Positions 62,499-64,000 of a DNA stretch of 64,000 bases are shown piece after piece. The notes beneath the pieces are model-generated. The model had not been told where the DNA came from and did not search any database. It saw nothing but the letters and a program-made list of their open reading frames with translations. This DNA is from Ilumatobacteraceae bacterium. Lineage in GTDB: Bacteria; Actinomycetota; Acidimicrobiia; Acidimicrobiales; Ilumatobacteraceae. Location of the stretch: positions 1 to 64,000 of the forward strand of contig JAGYKR010000007.1 of NCBI GenBank assembly GCA_018401375.1, read 5' to 3'. Every line of letters starts with the position of its first letter. Position 1 is the first letter of the stretch. A program made the position numbers and the translations under genes.

Positions 62499-63487
62499 CA
62501 CTTCACCGCAGCGGTGCGCTCGTATGCGGCGACGATGTCGGCCACGATTCGGTGTCGCACCACATCGGAAACGTCAAGATGCACAAAGGCCAACTGATCG
62601 ATTCCTTCAAGAATCTTTTCTAAGCCGAAGAGGCCGCTGCGATTATCTGGCACATCCACTTGGGTGCGGTCCCCGGTGATCACCACCTTGGATCCGAAAC
62701 CGATCCGAGTCAGAAACATTTTCATCTGCTCGGGGGTGGTGTTTTGGGCCTCATCCAAAATGATGAAGCTGTTGTTAAGGGTGCGGCCACGCATGAAAGC
62801 GAGCGGTGCCACCTCAACGGTTTGGCGTTCTAGGAGTTTCTGGGCACCTTCGGGATCCACCATGTCGTAGAGAGCGTCATAGAGCGGACGCAGATACGGA
62901 TCCACTTTGGCCATCAGATCACCGGGCAGGAAACCAAGCCGTTCCCCCGCCTCCACTGCTGGTCGAGTCAAAATGATGCGCTGTACCTGCTTGGCTTGTA
63001 GGGCCTGCACTGCCATCGCAACTGCGAGCCATGACTTACCGGTGCCAGCCGGACCGATCCCAAACGTGATGATGTTTGATGCGATCGCATCCACATAACG
63101 CTTTTGCCCAGCGGTCTTTGGGCGCACCTGCCGGCCTTTGGCTCCGCGCAGCACCTGATGGGTCAGCACCTCGGTGGGCCGTTCGTCGGCTTTGACCATG
63201 GAGATCACCCGCTCGAGGCTGGCAGGATCGAGTTGGTGGCCACGCTCGAGTAAGGCGATGAGATCACCGATCAACGACTGCACAAGGGTCACGTTTGGGC
63301 CCATGATGCTGATCTGATTACCCCGTGCGGTGATCCGCGTATCAGGGAAGCTCTTCTCAATGAACCGCAGGTGCGAATCGCGCGGACCGAGCAGAGCCGA
63401 CATCATGTGTACCCCGGGCACTTCCACCGTGGCGAGCAGATCCTCTCCGAGGCCGGGCACCGCCGCAGAAGATTCAGTTGATGCCAT
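62498..63487 (-). CDS. phoH: PhoH-like ATPase
   Basis: 329 residues. P-loop FGIGPAGTGKSWLAVAM, ILTRPAVEAGERLGFLPGD, LNNSFIILDEAQNTTPEQMKMFLTRIG (in part ILDEAQNTTPEQMKMFL) and VVITGDRTQVD. The N-terminus has a KH-like RNA-binding segment. It is probably RNA-linked, together with YbeY. The first good start is ATG 63487. Confidence 0.95.
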   Translation of the reverse strand: MASTESSAAVPGLGEDLLATVEVPGVHMMSALLGPRDSHLRFIEKSFPDTRITARGNQISIMGPNVTLVQSLIGDLIALLERGHQLDPASLERVISMVKADERPTEVLTHQVLRGAKGRQVRPKTAGQKRYVDAIASNIITFGIGPAGTGKSWLAVAMAVQALQAKQVQRIILTRPAVEAGERLGFLPGDLMAKVDPYLRPLYDALYDMVDPEGAQKLLERQTVEVAPLAFMRGRTLNNSFIILDEAQNTTPEQMKMFLTRIGFGSKVVITGDRTQVDVPDNRSGLFGLEKILEGIDQLAFVHLDVSDVVRHRIVADIVAAYERTAAVK

Positions 63488-63564
63488 CAGGGCCACAAAA
63501 TGCGAGGTTTCTCACTGGTCACAGGGTAGCGCCGATGCCCCATTCACTCGCATCGAGGTGCATC

Positions 63565-64000
63565 TCAGGTGGAGGTAAGTCGTTTGCGCAGTTCGTTCTT
63601 TGAAATTTTTTCCAAGGTAGAACGCGGCAGTTCATCCACCACAAACACTTCCCGGGGCACTTTGAAATCCGCGAGATCTGCAGCGCAGGCCGCAATGATC
63701 TGTGCGGCGATGTCACCGGAGACACCGGGCGTAGGGATCACGAATGCCACCGGCACCTCATCGAGCATCGGGTGCGGCTTACCCACCACTGCACATTCAT
63801 AGGCGAGGCCTGAGGCCAAGATCACGGTTTCGATCTCTGAGGCGGCGACGTTCTCTGCACCCACTTTCAACATGTCTTTCAGACGGTCACCGAAATACAA
63901 GTTGCCTTCGGCATCGGTGATGATCGAGTCCCCGGTCGCGAACCATCCGTCGGCATCAAATGCTGCAGCGGTGGCCTCAGGGTTACCGAAATACTCTTTG
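63565..64000 (-). CDS. AMP-dependent synthetase/ligase, C-terminal fragment
   Basis: 145 residues run to the window edge without a start. DGWFATGDSIITDAEGNLYFGDR (in part GWFATGDSII and YFGDRLKDMLKVGAENV) and TLEKISKNELRKRL with the catalytic A10 Lys identify the C-terminal domain of an acyl-CoA synthetase. The specificity is not visible. Confidence 0.85.
   Translation of the reverse strand, partial: KEYFGNPEATAAAFDADGWFATGDSIITDAEGNLYFGDRLKDMLKVGAENVAASEIETVILASGLAYECAVVGKPHPMLDEVPVAFVIPTPGVSGDIAAQIIAACAADLADFKVPREVFVVDELPRSTLEKISKNELRKRLTST

Overview
The window looks like a stretch of actinobacterial chromosome, most likely from class Acidimicrobiia (inference). Pointers are the high GC content, two F420-dependent luciferase-like oxidoreductases, several acyl-CoA synthetases, a PdtaR-like ANTAR regulator next to polA, an MtrA/MtrB/LpqB-like signalling set, and menaquinone genes. 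No mobile element, CRISPR array or rRNA is visible. One tRNA gene is present.

Layout. 1-1.5 kb: a methyltransferase cut by the window edge and a divergent F420 oxidoreductase. 1.5-17.4 kb: a mostly minus-strand information-processing block, in transcription order tRNA-Leu(CAA), coiled-coil protein, ANTAR regulator, polA, methyltransferase, rpsA, coaE, uvrB, uvrA, MFS transporter, plus uvrC and a divergent rhomboid-like gene. 17.4-19.6 kb: crtY and blh, which together make retinal. 19.8-24.7 kb: fabD-fabH-fabG-acpP-fabF on the plus strand and a convergent fabZ-like gene. 24.7-31.5 kb: a long minus-strand run of a degenerate cis-prenyltransferase, recO, glyS, an ABM-domain protein, trpC-trpF-trpB-trpA, a Zn-ribbon protein and fabZ. 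31.6-41.7 kb: a plus-strand run of uppS, dinG, enoyl-CoA hydratase, carboxyltransferase, P450, biotin carboxylase and an AtuA-like protein. 41.7-45.8 kb: a divergent two-component pair, a GerMN lipoprotein and era. 45.7-51.9 kb: acyl-CoA ligases, a MaoC-type hydratase, a second F420 oxidoreductase and an acyl-CoA dehydrogenase. 52-61 kb: menG, menF, menD, frnE, menH, menA, an amidase and menE. 61-64 kb: an SDR, ybeY, phoH and a truncated AMP-ligase.

The most interesting observation is at 30.9-32.3 kb. The plus-strand undecaprenyl diphosphate synthase keeps the catalytic Asp and the IPP-binding Arg/Ser residues but ends before the C-terminal RxG motif, and has Lys where the AYAE Glu is expected. 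Head-to-head with it is a degenerate paralogue that has lost the catalytic residues but keeps AYAE and ends in RRRRFGG. This is the division of labour known from eukaryotic DHDDS/NgBR enzymes and suggests a two-subunit bacterial cis-prenyltransferase.

Two segments (about 2.55-4.3 kb and 23.5-24.7 kb) carry dense single- and two-base indels, many in homopolymer runs. They break uvrC, the rhomboid-like gene, fabF and fabZ although the underlying protein sequences are intact. These look like consensus errors rather than gene decay. uvrA carries one similar indel.

Many genes have a TANNNT hexamer 6-9 bases before the start codon and no ribosome binding site, which points to widespread leaderless transcription. 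Short tandem repeats of 14-17 bases recur at gene ends and junctions.
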